Below are positions 34,385 to 46,185 of a DNA stretch of 64,000 nt, in pieces. Under the pieces are notes generated by a model that did not search any database, had not been told where the DNA came from, and saw only the letters and a list, made by a program, of their open reading frames with translations. The position numbers and the translations under genes were made by a program. Source of the DNA: Artocarpus heterophyllus (lineage: Eukaryota > Streptophyta > Magnoliopsida > Rosales > Moraceae); NCBI GenBank assembly GCA_025403435.1, contig CM046337.1, positions 4,471,501-4,535,500 of the forward strand. Reading direction: 5' to 3'. Numbering within the stretch: the stretch's first letter is position 1; the number at the start of each line of letters is the position of its first letter.

Positions 34385-37300
34385 TGAGCAAAGTTTTAAA
34401 TACATATTATGTTTCCTAGAATTCATATACATATATATATACATATACATACATATATAAATATGTATACAGTTGAAGGCAATTGTATCAAAGTTATTGT
34501 TTTAAAATAAGATCAAGAAATTAAATTTTAAGTTTTGATCTAAGTTCTTAAATACAAAATATTATTTTTGGCAAATAAATACATATATAGTGAAACTAGT
34601 GAATCAACAATTTTAAAGACAATATTATCAATGTTTATGATGTCAGAATAATCCATATAGTATGGATAAATTTATGAAAATAATTTTTATGTCAATATGA
34701 ATATTTTAGTAATGCAATAATACAATAAGAGAATTAGAAATTTATGTGATTATCTTTAGAGTACAAATAAATTACAGTTTTTAAAAATACAATTATGTTT
34801 ACAGAAATTTAAAGTTATGGATCAAATTTGATCTACCCGATACTACACAGTTTAGACTGTGTAGACCACAAAATGGTCTATAAATACATGAAAAAAAAGA
34901 ATGCAGCAAAAAAAAAAAATTTTGGCCAATCAAATCAGCTCTTCCTTCTCTCTCTACTTTCTTTCTTTATAGTTTCTCTCTCCTCAAACTTAGTCCAAGA
35001 TCCGGCCTCCATTTTTGATACCTCCCACACCAATGGAAAGCTCTTATCGAGCTGAGTCCAACAGTATGTCATGCCGCCCACAACACCGCTAGAGGAAGCC
35101 ACACGCACCAGTTAAAGCCGCAAAAACATGCTACTTTTTTGACGTGATTTCTCTTCCGTCCGACCACCGATTGACACAATCTTGGTGTCCACAGACTCAG
35201 ATCGACGAGAGGAAAAAGAAGGTACCAACCTTTCAGCTCGATTTTAGCTAGAGTGAAACGATGGAACTGGCCCATCTTCGCCACCGTGCCACCATCTGAT
35301 CTTGCTGTCGCCGACGACGGTGAAGCACATCGCCCACGTCATTCGATTCAGAACTCCATGGTGATGAAAATGCCTCGCCGAATTGCACCCTTGCTTGGCC
35401 GCACACTGAAGTTCCATAGCTACCATCGTGGAGCCACTGGGAAATCACGACTTTGGCTGTTCCACCATCGTTGAGTCAAATGGGTGATCAGAGGGGGACG
35501 GGGAAGATTTTCCCCCGTTCAATTTCATGACCCAACTAACTCTCACCGGAGTTTGGAGTCCAACATTGTCAACCATTGCAACAGCCATTGACGCCGCCGT
35601 TCTTGATCCCATAACCCCAAATTGATTGGGGAAAAAGACTCAGAGGATCACGAAGAGACTAATCCCCCAACCAATTTCATGGAAACTCTGTCGAAGGACC
35701 ATGATCGATCTCCGTGTTTGTGCGCCGCTGCGAGGAAGGCCGATCATGATGTTCTCGGCTGCCTCACCCTAAATTGGACGAGGGGAAATGTCCAGGCCTG
35801 CATGATGAAGCTTCCCGACACTTGAATTTCGAGGAAGCGCCGCGAGAAGGCGGAGCCACCGTTTCATGCAATGTCAAGCAGCTCCATGTTAGGGGAAATG
35901 CTCAGAGTGACCTGGGGAGCAAAAGCCCTCGGTCAATTTCGGAGCACGAATGCCAGAAGACCGATATTGGAACCTACTAACTTACACCATCAACGGTAGC
36001 CCCGATCTACATGGTTAGAGGTCAAATTGAGCCAAATTAAGGTGACCATTGAACTCAAAAAGGTCAAATTAAGGGAGGTAGGCCCGAGCCCAGCCTTCAA
36101 CGGAGCCCAATTGATGCCGGTCAATGGCTACTTCAGGTTTTTGTGATCCGGACCTTCGATCAATGATCCGAGACCATCTTCTGACTCATTTTGACGCTCT
36201 AAATGCGATGGTGCCCTCCGTTCAAGGTAATTCCACTCCAATAAAAATCATCCGGTACCAATTTTACACAGATCGAGGTAACTTAGACCACGGTAACAGA
36301 GTCCAGAATGATGTTTTCAACAATAATAAATCTCCATGAATCATTCCTAGCCATCCACAGTCGCTTGAAGAGCACTGTAGAGGACGTTTCGTAGACTTTG
36401 AATACAACAAAATACAACTAGAGCCGCTTAGCTCGGAGTCTAGGTAAGTAGGAATCTCGCCTATAGTATGAATAGTCTTGAAAATAAATTGATTTAAATA
36501 TTTTCATAAAAATTTACGAAAGTGCATGATCAATGATTTTTACATTGTTTTATATTATGATATGTTATGTTATGACATGACGTGAGATGCCATGATGATG
36601 ATGATATGATTAATGAGTGATGTATGTAATATCTAAATTATATTGTTTAATCACCTTTAATTAAGTATGATTATGATTTATGATTCATGATTTATAAAAT
36701 TGTGATGTCATGTAGTGATAAGTCATACTGTATACACACAATAAGATAAGTGAAACTTATAAGACAAGTTAAGGGTGTCGTACCAACTTCTTGACCCACG
36801 GGGAGGCTCCATGTTAAAGTAATGAATGATCTTGGTGTCGTTGAGACCTCACGAACCCTAACTTCCCAAGACTCGCGCGCAACTAGTACGATCACTCGGG
36901 CTCAAAGTAAGAAGATAAGATACAGTTTAAATAATTAAGTACGAACCAAGTTGATAAGCAAGCATAATATGTTCATGCATATTTTTAATTAAATGATTTT
37001 TAATTATGTTTTACGAGACTAATTTCCTACTTACTGAGCGAAAGCTCATTTAAGTATGTTTCATGCTATAGGTAAGAAACTTGTAAACGGTACTTGATGA
37101 GCAGTGGTGAGCGGCAGACGAATTGTGAAGATGGGAATGGATACCGCACATGTAATATAATATTTTCGTATTATTATTTTATGAATTTATGCATGTCTTA
37201 TTTTACGAAATTACGTGCGTTTAAACTTTACAAAAAATTATGTGCATATGACTAAGTAAATAAAGTTCATAATCATGTTTTGAAAACCGAGATTATGATT

Positions 37301-37581
37301 ACGCAACCTTGGTATAGAGAATTTTAAGATTTAAAAATGTTGCAATGAACAATGCAACATAAGTGTGAAGTTTTTAAGTAAGAAAGTTTTATGCTTATTT
37401 AAAAGGAAATGCCCATATGAGTTTTACGCTAAAATAAGAAATGATTTTTATGAATATGTTTGATGAATTTATTTTTATAAAGTTTAAGTGAATATGTTTG
37501 AAATTATTATTATGATAAGTTTTAAAAGAGTTAAACTTTTAAGAAACTGATATATTATCTTTAAGATATTAAATTATAGTA

Positions 37582-37584
<3 letters not shown>

Positions 37585-37622
<38 letters not shown>
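37585..37622. repeat. (TA)n microsatellite
   Basis: Perfect TA run of about 19 units near the 3' part of LTR-like unit B. Confidence 0.9.
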
Positions 37623-37625
<3 letters not shown>

Positions 37626-38187
37626 CTTTTAAAGGAGTTTTAAAGAGCATCTAATGTGATCTTTATCTATCATTTAATTTAGTTTTGTTTTTGAATTAGC
37701 CATATTTAAATTACGGAACGTTTTGAGGAAAGAAATTCATAAATCATTATCTTTATGTTTGAAAGAAAGATTTTAAAGGATTTTCGTTGTTTCGTGTTTT
37801 AAGAGATTAATGTTACGCAGTATGCAAATGTTAAGTTTTGTTAATGATGATTTTGTTAAAACGTGATTACTATCACTATGTTATTATCATGTTTTTTTTT
37901 TTTTTTAGAAATTAAGGTTATTATGTTAAACTTACAAAATTAAATTTGAGAAATGATTAATATTTCTTTCAAGGTTTTATGATGAGAATTCTTTATCATA
38001 AGAATTCATTGTTATTAAGTTTTGGGAAACAACTACTATTTCCTTTAAAGTTTCATGTCAAGGATTCCTAAACGAGAATCCATTTAAAAAAAAATTTATT
38101 CCAAAATTTATCTACTTCATTCATAAGTATGTTTAAGTTCATGATCATGTTAAGTTAAGTAACGATCACGTAGGGAGGGTTGTTACA

Positions 38188-38580
38188 CTAGCCTCCCCCC
38201 CTGACGAAACCCAGTCCCACCTCGATCAGCCCAGCCCCAACCCTAATGAACCTAGACACCCTCGACGGCCTAGCCCTCCGCAACCCCCCCACCTCCCACA
38301 ACCATCCCTATCCCATGCCGACGAACTTAGCCCCGCAACCATCCCTATCCTATGACGACGAACTTAGCCTCACCCTGACTAGCCTAGCCCCACTCCCAGG
38401 GGCGAGCTTCCCTTCCCATTGAGATCTTCGCGGAGATTTTCGTCGAGAGCCCCCTCCTATCACGAGATTCCTGTCACGTCGGTGCTAGGTGGGTCGTTAA
38501 GGTCGTCGTCAAGGGATGTGCGGCGCTTGTAGAGGATCGGTTGGGTGGAGGAGGAGGAAGAGTTGAGGGATGGGGGGTAG
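38188..38580. other. GC-rich sequence after unit B
   Basis: C-rich sequence with repeated CTAGCCCC and ACGACGAACTTAGCC phrases (about 38318 and 38355 share CAACCATCCCTATCC). This indicates a short internal duplication. No conserved protein. It is probably the other side of the GC-rich host of unit B. Confidence 0.4.
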
Positions 38581-38923
38581 GTGCTGGATTTTGGTTTTGT
38601 TGAAGAAAAAAGAAGGAAAAAAAAAAAAGAAAACAATTATAATTCATTTTCAATTTTCATACAAATTTGGAGAGTTTTGAGAAACGTTTTTGTTTTTGGT
38701 CAAAAACTTAACAAAAGATGTTTCTACATTGGTTTTTATTTTTTTGTATTTTTCAAAACAGCAAAAATATTTAATATATATAGTATTTGAAAGAAAAGTT
38801 AAAAATTTATGGTTTTATTAATATATTATAATATATAAAAGTTTTGTTGTAATAAACCTTTATTTTTTAATATAATATATAAGACTTTATATTGTTTTAG
38901 GTGGAATCTCAACCAAGGGTGTC

Positions 38924-39049
38924 TTAGGGCCTGTTTGTTTTATAGTTTGAATCACGGTTTGAATCATTTTGCTATAGTATTTTATTTTATAAAAATTTAA
39001 ATCTTTATTTAAATATTTTACTTAAATACTCAAACCAAACATGCCCTAA
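38924..39049. mobile_element. MITE, 126 bp
   Basis: The left end is TTAGGGCCTGTTTGTTTTATAG and the right end, in reverse complement, is TTAGGGCATGTTTGGTTTGAG, an imperfect inverted repeat of about 25 bp. A TA target duplication (mariner-type) or a TTA/TAA one (Harbinger-type) are both readable, so the superfamily is undecided. Confidence 0.65.
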
Positions 39050-39180
39050 TAATTTCTCGGAATCCTTCTCTGATACAATTAATAAAAGGTTTAAGACTAA
39101 GGCAGAGCATTTACAAGAGTGGGCCATTACTGTTCTCTAGCCAGGCTGAGATAAAAAGGGAACACAAAAATCATTACTCT

Positions 39181-39310
39181 TCTCTGGCAAGGATGAGACC
39201 ACGAGTCACATTCATGCCTTCTTAAAAAAGGAAACAAAAAAAATCATCTCTCTTCTCTAGCAAGGGTGAGTCCACGAGTCAAATTCCTGCCTTCTTAAAA
39301 AAGGTAGAAA
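39181..39310. repeat. 73-bp tandem duplication upstream of copy 3
   Basis: The unit beginning TCTCTGGCAAGG (39181) recurs as TCTCTAGCAAGGG (39254), each followed by GAGTC-containing sequence and CCTTCTTAAAAAAGG. It lies in the 5' region of the gene and is not found in that form upstream of copy 2. Confidence 0.75.
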
Positions 39311-39421
39311 AAAGTGCCCATTATATAAATGAGAACAAACTGCAGATTTTTCATCATTCTTGGTGTGATCTGAAATTTGCCTAAAAAAAAAAAGAGAAAA
39401 AAAATTGCAATTCTCTTTCAC

Positions 39422-41557
39422 ATGGCTTACATTCCACCTCATAAACGACACTCAAAGGGCGCAGAAGCGTCTTCACTGACTCCAGAGCTGATTTCTCCTC
39501 TGTTCAGAAAAAATCTGATATTCAGGCCATCAAGACCTAATTTTTTTGCTACAACATTAAGACCTAATTTTAGTGCACATAGAGGTGGAAAGATTGTTTA
39601 TGCAGAAAACTCTGTATCCAGGTGGTTCTCTGTTGGTTTGGACGATCGTGATCAGTTTCCAGCTTCTGTTAATCTCCAACCTGTTTCCTTGGAATCTGTC
39701 CAGCGCAAAGTTGGTGAAAAGCCTCTAGCTTTGATCAACGGCGATATAGGTGAACTTCACTAATTGGATTTCTTCTGCTGATTATGTTTCTATCTTGTTA
39801 ATTTTGTTTCTGGGTTCTTAAAATTTTTACTTGTTTTTAATTATTTTTTATCTTGCTTTACAGAAAGTAATGGAGGGAATTTAGAGAGCTTTTCAAGTAG
39901 AAAGCCATGGGATTTCATAGCAGAAAATGTTAAGGAAGATCTGCTTTCTTCTTTTGAAAACGTGAGGAACGAAATGGAGTCTCAGAAACTTGAAGAAGTG
40001 AGGCCAACTTTAGTTGCTCGATTTGGCAAAGTTCTTTTTCGTGGGTTAGTGTTAATGTCTATTTTTATTACTTTTTTTTTTTTTTTAGCTTTTTTAGCTT
40101 TTTTTTTTTTAATATTTCATTATATGTTATTATGTCCGTTATATGCATATAATGAATATATTATTTTGGGTAAAACACTTGAATGCCCTTACCAGAACTA
40201 TGGTTGGACCTCACTGGAGGAATTTAATGAGTGAGAAATGTATAATTTTTTCAGGAGCCCTTCAGTTAAGCCAGAATCAGAGACAAAGGATTTGGCTTAT
40301 GAAGAGGCGCTGAGACAGGTGAGGAGGTCATTTCACACAAACATTCCCAAGTCATATATGGAATTTATACTAGAAGAGGGTTCCCAAAAGATTGGAGTTG
40401 ACTTTGAGCAGGAGAGAGACGTTTACCATGTAAAGGTACTTCTTATTTCAACACTGGTTTTCACTTTCCCTTTATTGTTAATTAACTGCCTTATCAAATT
40501 TCTCAACATTTTCTTTTTCTGGAGTAGTTGTCCGATACCACAAGACCAGATTCAACTATTTCTTGTAAATGTAGTGTGATGAAAGAACATAATAAGCTTC
40601 AATTGCACAAGGTACGTTTTTGCTTCCCACTTGCCTTACTAGTGAACATGCATGGCACCTCAAGATGATGCTTGTATAGCATTGATTTAAGCTCAATTTA
40701 TTTTTGGGACAATCTTGAATATGATGTGAAAACTGCAACTAGAAAACATGTTGATAAGATTTAGTATTCGAACTTAAATCTTTTCTTTCTGGTTTTGATA
40801 TGGCATGTTTAGTGAGGCTTACAATGAAATAATTTTTTCTCTAGATTGAACTCAACCAAGTGCGCCACATGGTCATGGACGTATCTTGCCTTGAAAAGAA
40901 TTTGGATCTGAGGCTGATGTTATGCACCAAAAAAATTATAACTGCTCCTACTGTAAGTTCCCTTTGTTTCATTGCAGACACCAAAATAGGATTCAAAACT
41001 TTGGTTTCTTTACCTTTGATATCAAGAATGACGTTGTTAAGTACTAAATATGTTGGTGCTCTTCCAGGATGATGACATGAAATGCATTAGAGACTTGATT
41101 GATTCTGCTGTTCTAGATTCCGGAGTCAAGGGAGGACTGAGATGGCCCTTGGGGAAGACAAATTCTGGAGATAAATTTAGTGTAGTTGGAGTCTGGCACA
41201 CAATAACTAAATCATATAAGAACCCGTTAATGAGGCTAAAGGTCAGAAATGCCGATCGTTTTGATTTTAGGACTTCAACTGGGGAAGATGCTAGAGAGAT
41301 CATTGTAAAGTTGAAAAGGGTAGTTTCAGAATTGAAGGTATGCATATTCTGTGAGAAAAAATAAATCTTTGAGCAATCATAGGTTCTGTTAGCTTTCTCT
41401 CTGCATAGGTTGTTCGTTTTTTATGATTAATAACTCAAAAATTTCTTCTGGTATTCAGGAACCGCAGTTTGATGTGAATCTGACAACTGAGATGCTTAAG
41501 GACGACTTGAGGGTTTTATGGAACAACTTTTTCTGCTGCGAAAACTTTTTGAAATGA
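39422..41557 (+). CDS. MAYIPPHKRH-family protein of unknown function (DUF7903-like), copy 3
   Basis: Seven exons: 39422-39749, 39864-40044, 40255-40435, 40528-40611, 40845-40952, 41068-41337 and 41459-41557. They encode 416 aa. All introns are GT-AG. The product is closely similar to copy 2 along its whole length and is 9 residues longer, because exon 1 carries an in-frame 27-bp duplication (RPNFFATTLRPNF) shared with the pseudogene at 3209. Both copies end NNxFCCExFLK. The function is unknown: it is a soluble protein with no catalytic motif I can name. Conserved exon lengths and phases together with mostly conservative differences suggest both copies are under selection. The upstream in-frame ATG at 39377 follows an A-run and is not conserved as protein. 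Confidence 0.88.
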
Positions 41558-41661
41558 CATTGCATGTCATATACCACATTCTCGTTGGGAGCGATGTAAA
41601 TTAGACCTTTGAACTCTTGTCTGATTTTGTGGTCCACAAAATCAGTACTTGTGTTCACTTT

Positions 41662-41880
41662 TGCTATTATAGTATGAGTGCAGTCTACTAATGTATGCTT
41701 TAAGAGAAATGTGTTTTAGCATTTAGTTTGAACTTAAACATTGTAGCATATGAAAGTTTTATATTTTTGCTATTATAGTATGAGTGCAGTCTACTAGTGT
41801 ATGCTTTAAGAGAAATGTGTTTTAGCACTTAGTTTGAACTTAAACATTGTAGCATATGAAAGTTTTGTAGCATATGAAAG
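41662..41880. repeat. 106-bp tandem duplication downstream of copy 3
   Basis: TGCTATTATAGTATGAGTGCAG starts at 41662 and again at 41768, and the 106-bp units are nearly identical. Each unit contains one GTAGCATATGAAAGTTTT motif, with a further copy right after, so expansion involves the dispersed MITE motif. Confidence 0.88.
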
Positions 41881-42344
41881 TTTTATATTATAGCTTACTT
41901 TTTTTTTACACTATAACATGTGAGAACTTTACACACTTTACACTGTTTACAGTTCAAACTCATGAGTTTGAAATTATTTGCCTAACATGTATTAAATATA
42001 ACCCACTTAAAGCAAATCTTGTAACCTGGTTGTATTTTGTAGCAGCATGGAATGGGCAATTTAAACTATTTAAAGGAGATGCATATGCTGAATTTAGCCA
42101 TCTTGAAAGTGCTTTTCAGGGTACTCTCTACACAACTCACCCTCTCTGACCATTCACAAATAGGAAGTTTTCAGTATTTACATCAAGTGGTTCTTCTTAA
42201 GTGTTGGGCTACTTCTAATTTACATCCTTTTGTTTGTTTAAGAAGGCGTACAGATCTAACTCTTCTGCGGCAATATGCAAACGACGCACCGATCAAAAAG
42301 AAACCCCCATGTTGGTTCAACTATGGCAATTAAGTTGTCACTTG

Positions 42345-45300
42345 TCAAACTGGAATCACTTCCGCTGGTGATGCAACGGTTGATGAAGTACCCGGCTCCT
42401 GCTTTGTCTTCTTCATTTTCTGAAATTCATATATAATAAACAAAAAAGAAAACAAACAGTCACTGCAACATTTCCATCAAATCATGCACGCAATAGTGTT
42501 AATGGCGTTAGAAGTTCCTGATCTATTTAGCGAGTGATATGTAGTTCAAAATAACCAAACCTTGTAAGCATCGGTGTTCATCCAAGCCTTGTCCATCTCA
42601 AAAAAGACCATATCAATATTTGGGCGGTCTTGGCTTGTTTTGGCAACGCAGAGGACAGCAATCTCAAGGATGGACTTGAAATCAGCCTTGTTAACCTTCC
42701 CTTTGAGCCTTGGATCCTCAAAATCCTGTATTGGACGATTGCCCAAACTCGTATCCTTTGCCTGCACAAATTTGGATAACACAATATCAATCAATATACG
42801 TTCTGTTTCTCAGTTTCTTCACAAACAACACAAGATTTGATTAATAAAGTGCAATAAATTAATTAGTTAATTAATTAATTAAATTTTTACCTTCCTCGTC
42901 AAATGGTCTCTAGCATCAAGATTCATGTCAATAACCTTCTGTCCTGACAAAATCTGCAGAGTAACAATCCCAAAACTATAGATGTCACTTGCAGAAGTTA
43001 ACTTGGCGTTGCTCGCATACTCAGGGTCCATGTAACCTATGGTTCCTCTAACATCAGTGAACACTTTGCTTTCCTCCATGATCTTTGCCAACCCAAAATC
43101 CGAGAGCTTCGGCTCCAAAGTCTCTGTTAAAAGGATGTTGGTAAGCTTGATATCTCTGTGAACAATACAACCTCCCATGAAATGGTGGAGATATTTCAAT
43201 GCATACGCGCAGTCTCTTAGAATCCTTACTCTTTTATCCCAGTTCAAAACAGTGTCTTTTTCTGGATTAGAGACAAAATATAAACAATATTAAATTAAGA
43301 GAACTATGCTCAGTATTCCTAACAAAAACACGATCTAAAAAATGAGACATACTTAACAGATGTTGGGCAAGATTGCCTCCTGCGCAGTACTCGTAGACGA
43401 GATAATGGCAATTGTCTTCCATGCAGAAACCAAAGAGGGAAACCAGGTTAGGGTGTCGAATCCTCGAAAGGCCTTCGACTTCGCGCCTAAAAGAGTCAGC
43501 CTGGCTGTTCTGGTTCAACCTCTTGATGGCCACCTCTTGGCCGCTGGGCAAAATTCCTTTAAAAACATGCCCTGCACTTCCTCTTCCCAGAATTTCACCC
43601 CCATTGTTAATGGCGTTCACAATCTCTTCCTCGGAGAATCTATACAAACAAGACCAGGAATTCTTGTACTCTTTTGATTTATTTTTACCCCCTTTCTGAT
43701 CAGACTTCTTCTTGGTCACGTATTTTACCAGCACAATTATCAACATTAATGCCATAACGGCTATGAGGATTGCTAATAGTGCCCGTGCCAAAGCATCTGC
43801 ACATAATATATCAAGCTAAAGAATTTTAGAGGCTACATAATTAAGCCTTACATGTAGCTAATGGCCAAGCCAAAATTTTTTACATGAGGGCATAACTATA
43901 AATTTTAAAAACTTATAGTTACAAACCAAAATTTTAAACTTTGAGAGCAGTTTACTTACTTTTGATCTTGATATAACCTGGATCTGTGAGCAAACAGAAA
44001 AATAAGATTATAATCCAGTTTATATAGAAAGCAGAATAGTCCTTAGCAAAAAGAACGCAAAAGAGTACAAAAATTATAGATTGACAGTCCTACTTTACTC
44101 AATAATATGACTTCAATTGCTATTGATGGTGAAAAAATAGGATAAATCTCACATGTGATTCTCAAACGTTCCAATATTTTGCATGTTAAATTTTGAAGAC
44201 TCCTATTTTTCTTCATGAATTTTAAATTTGTCTCAGTTAGCCCCTTCTATTAGAATTTTCATTAGCAACGTGAAAAAAGAAAGGAGTTAGTCTCACTGAA
44301 ATCCTCCCCTCCCTTTTTCAAAAATTATAGGAAACATTACTTTTTAAAAACTAATCATAGTAAATGTCAAGTTTTAAAAATATTTGTAGTAAATATCATA
44401 TGTATTATGTAAATAATTTATCTATGCTTTGTTTATAATGTAAATAATTCTTATTTACACAATAAATGAATTTATGGTACAAATAATGTTTATCTTCTTA
44501 CTTATGATGTAAATATTTCTTATTTGTATAATAAATAAGTTGTTTATATTGTAAATTTAACATTTGCTATAAATGTTTTTTAAACCTGATATTTACTTTA
44601 AAAAGTTTCAAAAATCTCCCAATTATTTTATTAAAATTTATGCTGAAAAACAAACAAAAGAAAGACTACATTACCTTACTTAATCCCCTCATTTCAATAT
44701 GTTTTTAACAGGAATAGCTCAAGAGGCAAATTTAAGAATTTTTAAAGTTCTGGCTATAAAGTAAGAATAACCCCCGAAAAAAATTATTTTCTGAAAATGT
44801 AAATAGTACAAATAACTTTTGCTTACCAAGATCTCTTAACAGAGTCAAACACTCAAAGAGATCATCATTGAGGAAGCGATCGTCCAAGCTCTCCGACGCA
44901 ACAGAAACAACAGCAGCCACGCTACAAAAGAACTTTTCACTTTTTGAATTGTCGCTGCCGCCTCGCATCATGAGCTCATCCCTCAGCTTCGCCAACGCCA
45001 TCGTGCAATTTTTGCAAGCGTCGTCAAAATTTCCGAATCCAGAGCTGCAGGCCTTTCTGGCATCCGGGTATGAAATCTGTTTCTTGATGCCCTCTAAAGT
45101 TAAGTTGAAGCCTGAGTCACTGCTGTAGAATAAGCTGCCGAAGCCGCAGGCCTCCGCCGAAACTGAAGGTTGCCGGACAAAGGGGCCACGGCAGCTTTCC
45201 CAGAGTTCTTGCTTAAGGAAAATGGTGGAGCTCGGCGTGTTGTGAACGCGCCGGGCTAGGGCTCGGGACAGGGCGGTGAGAGCTTTTTGACAGCAGAGGG

Positions 45301-46185
45301 TTGTGCGGAGGCTGCTCCACAGCTTGATTCTCTGTTGGCTTCCCATGCATTCTCCGCTTGGTTGGTATGGGTAAGTGCTGAAGTTCAAGGTGCAACTTCC
45401 TGCATATGCATGGAATGCAATCACTACGTGCAAAAGTGTCTTTGTGCGCCAAAGGACCATGTTTGCCCCATTATATATAATAATGAAAAATGAAAAGTGT
45501 AACATCAATATTGAGAGTAACACTAAATTGAAAAAACACAATATCAATATATTTAATCATCTAATGTTAAGATGAATAAATAAGTTGTACCATTCATTTT
45601 TTCAGGAGTGAAGGTGGGCAAATAAAAAGACGAGGAATTTTAGAAAAGACGAAAGAAAATTTAACGGGAGTTAAATACAATTTTAAGAGGGATGAAACAC
45701 TAATTTTATTAATTTTATATATAAAATTTTTAAAAAAATTCAGGAACGGTAGTCAATCTTAACCCGTGAGTAGCTCTGTTTGTGATTATTTCTATATGTT
45801 TAATTTAGTTACTCTATCATTGTAAAACATTTCTAAAGGGTGCTATCTTAAATATATGATACGTAATACTTCTCACTTTTATATGTTGTAAGTTATGATG
45901 TTTAGAAGGCTATTTATCAATTCAGAAACCGGGACAATTACGTACGCTTGGAAATCAGAGAAGAATATTGCAGTGATAAGTATGATCATTTCCTATATTA
46001 AGAACTTATTTTTAACTGAAAAAATATAAAAAAGAAAAAGAAAAATAATTTAATAATATACCGTTTACTAAGACAGGTTCTTTTGAGGGATCAGGAGAGT
46101 CCTGTGAAGAACAGTGGCTGAAAAAGGTCGCAGCCCAGAAGATTAATAAGGTTGCTGTGAAAAAACTCATGTTCTCTGCTTTCAT
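42345..46185 (-). CDS. Receptor-like serine/threonine kinase, SPARK-type ectodomain
   Basis: Seven exons on the minus strand: 46185-46062, 45399-44827, 43983-43960, 43796-43353, 43261-42891, 42761-42561 and 42419-42345. They encode 603 aa, and all joins are GT-AG and in frame. Residues 1-27 form a signal peptide (ATLLIFWAATFF core). Residues 42-232 are an extracellular region with about a dozen Cys (CTLNFS, CCQKAL, CMGS, CKNC), resembling the SPARK domain. The membrane segment is about 245-267 and is followed by a basic stop-transfer stretch. The kinase domain (about 305-575) has glycine loop GRGSAG (311-316), Lys332, HRD (423-425), DFG (443-445) and a DPE motif, so it is predicted active. 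It would act at the plasma membrane; the ligand is unknown. Exon 3 is only 24 nt. Intron 2 holds a foldback MITE. The exact subfamily name is uncertain. Confidence 0.85.
44340..44610. mobile_element. Foldback MITE in intron 2 of the receptor kinase
   Basis: The left arm (CTTTTTAAAAACTAATC...AGTAAATGTCAAGTTTTAAAA) and the right arm (TTTTTTAAACCTGATATTTACTTTAAAAAG) are inverted repeats with an A/T-rich middle made of TGTAAATAAT-like words. Target duplication not resolved. Confidence 0.55.

Larger units (their letters stand above)
33414..38187 (+). mobile_element. LTR-like unit B, 4.8 kb (probable solo LTR or LARD-like element)
   Basis: It runs from TGTAATGACC to GTTGTTACA, imperfect inverted termini of LTR type. 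A TATAAATA box at about 34879-34886 precedes a CT-rich leader and a GC-rich zone (34980-36400) with no conserved protein. It is followed by AG/GTAAGT at 36443 and the stem-loop ACTTACTGAGCGAAAGCTCA at about 37030-37048, with ATGCTATAGGT after it. Microsatellite TA runs lie at about 34350-34378 and 37585-37622. The flanks CCCGC and CTAGC match at only 3 of 5 bases, so the target duplication is not proven. The open frames at 35.2-36.3 kb show no family similarity. Confidence 0.55.

Noticed and set aside
34828..36340. Several 60-75 codon open frames in the GC-rich part of LTR-like unit B
   Set aside because: High GC lengthens frames on both strands. No motif, start context or homology supports a gene, and the position downstream of a TATA box fits a noncoding LTR.
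44868..45575. Plus-strand and alternative minus-strand frames over the receptor-kinase ectodomain exon
   Set aside because: The minus frame with signal peptide, splice-consistent joins and conserved cysteines explains the region.
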